Shown here: positions 5,867 to 5,941 of the stretch, in pieces
Position numbering within the stretch: the stretch's first letter is position 1
How the letters are laid out: each line of letters starts with the position of its first letter
NCBI GenBank assembly: GCA_944376975.1
Contig: CALWEE010000112.1
Span: forward strand, 1 to 5,941
From: an uncultured Lachnospiraceae bacterium
GTDB taxonomy: Bacteria > Bacillota > Clostridia > Lachnospirales > Lachnospiraceae
Reading direction: 5' to 3'
DNA length: 5,941 bases
Position numbers and translations under genes: made by a program
The notes under the pieces: model-generated
Database searches by the model: none
What the model saw: the letters and a program-made list of their open reading frames with translations, nothing else
What the model was told of the DNA's origin: nothing

Positions 5867-5941
5867 TTATCTTTTCTGTTTTTTCTTCCTGCGCACGCTG
5901 TACCCAAAGCTTCCCATCGCTTCGCCCAGCCCGAAATACTG
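5867..5941 (-). CDS. C-terminal end of an unidentified convergent protein (partial)
   Basis: The minus strand is open from the right edge for 24 residues to TAA (5869-5867), ending GSFGYSVRRKKKQKR. The terminator hairpin follows at once, which is the main reason to believe a gene ends here. A strongly basic tail after a hydrophobic, glycine-rich stretch would suit a membrane protein with a cytoplasmic end, but that is a guess and I do not recognise the family. The other two minus-strand frames are also open at the edge. One stops at about 5860 and the other runs on antisense to the polymerase, so the frame choice rests on stop position and composition. Confidence 0.45.
   Translation of the reverse strand, partial: QYFGLGEAMGSFGYSVRRKKKQKR

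Overview
The window looks like chromosomal DNA from a Gram-positive clostridium-type bacterium (Firmicutes; Lachnospiraceae-like is my best guess, by inference only). The pointers are a Bacillus/Clostridium-type LexA (Cheo) box, GGAGG-type ribosome binding sites, sigma-A-like promoters in short AT-rich gaps between GC-rich genes, a MurZ/MurAB-type MurA and a YfhO-family membrane protein. There are no mobile elements, CRISPR arrays, tRNA or rRNA genes, and no sizeable repeats.

Layout from left to right. Positions 1-1249 (minus strand) hold a nearly complete murA whose last few codons run off the left edge. Positions 1250-1374 are its leader, with a good promoter and a hairpin. Positions 1375-3981 (minus) encode a large YfhO-family polytopic membrane protein. 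Positions 3953-4462 (minus) encode a small shikimate-kinase-family protein whose 3' end overlaps the start of the YfhO gene. The 172-base gap 4463-4634 is a divergent control region: one promoter faces left into the kinase/YfhO unit, and another faces right behind a near-perfect LexA box. Positions 4635-5843 (plus) encode a Y-family translesion DNA polymerase. Its stop codon lies in the loop of a terminator hairpin that can probably work in both directions. From 5867 to the right edge is the likely C-terminal end of a convergent minus-strand gene.

How the genes fit together. Transcription of the minus-strand block probably starts at about 4481, covers kinase and yfhO as overlapping genes, and may read through into murA because I see no terminator between yfhO and murA. 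murA also has its own promoter. MurA makes the first committed peptidoglycan precursor, and YfhO proteins are GT-C-type membrane proteins linked in Bacillus and Listeria to sugar decoration of cell-surface polymers, so the left block has a cell-envelope flavour. The kinase is less certain: it departs from canonical shikimate kinases at two substrate-site motifs. The polymerase is a separate SOS-regulated unit.

Overall this is mostly ordinary core-genome sequence. The points worth a second look are the variant kinase, the clear LexA box and promoter on the polymerase gene, the stop codon inside a bidirectional terminator, and the structured murA leader.
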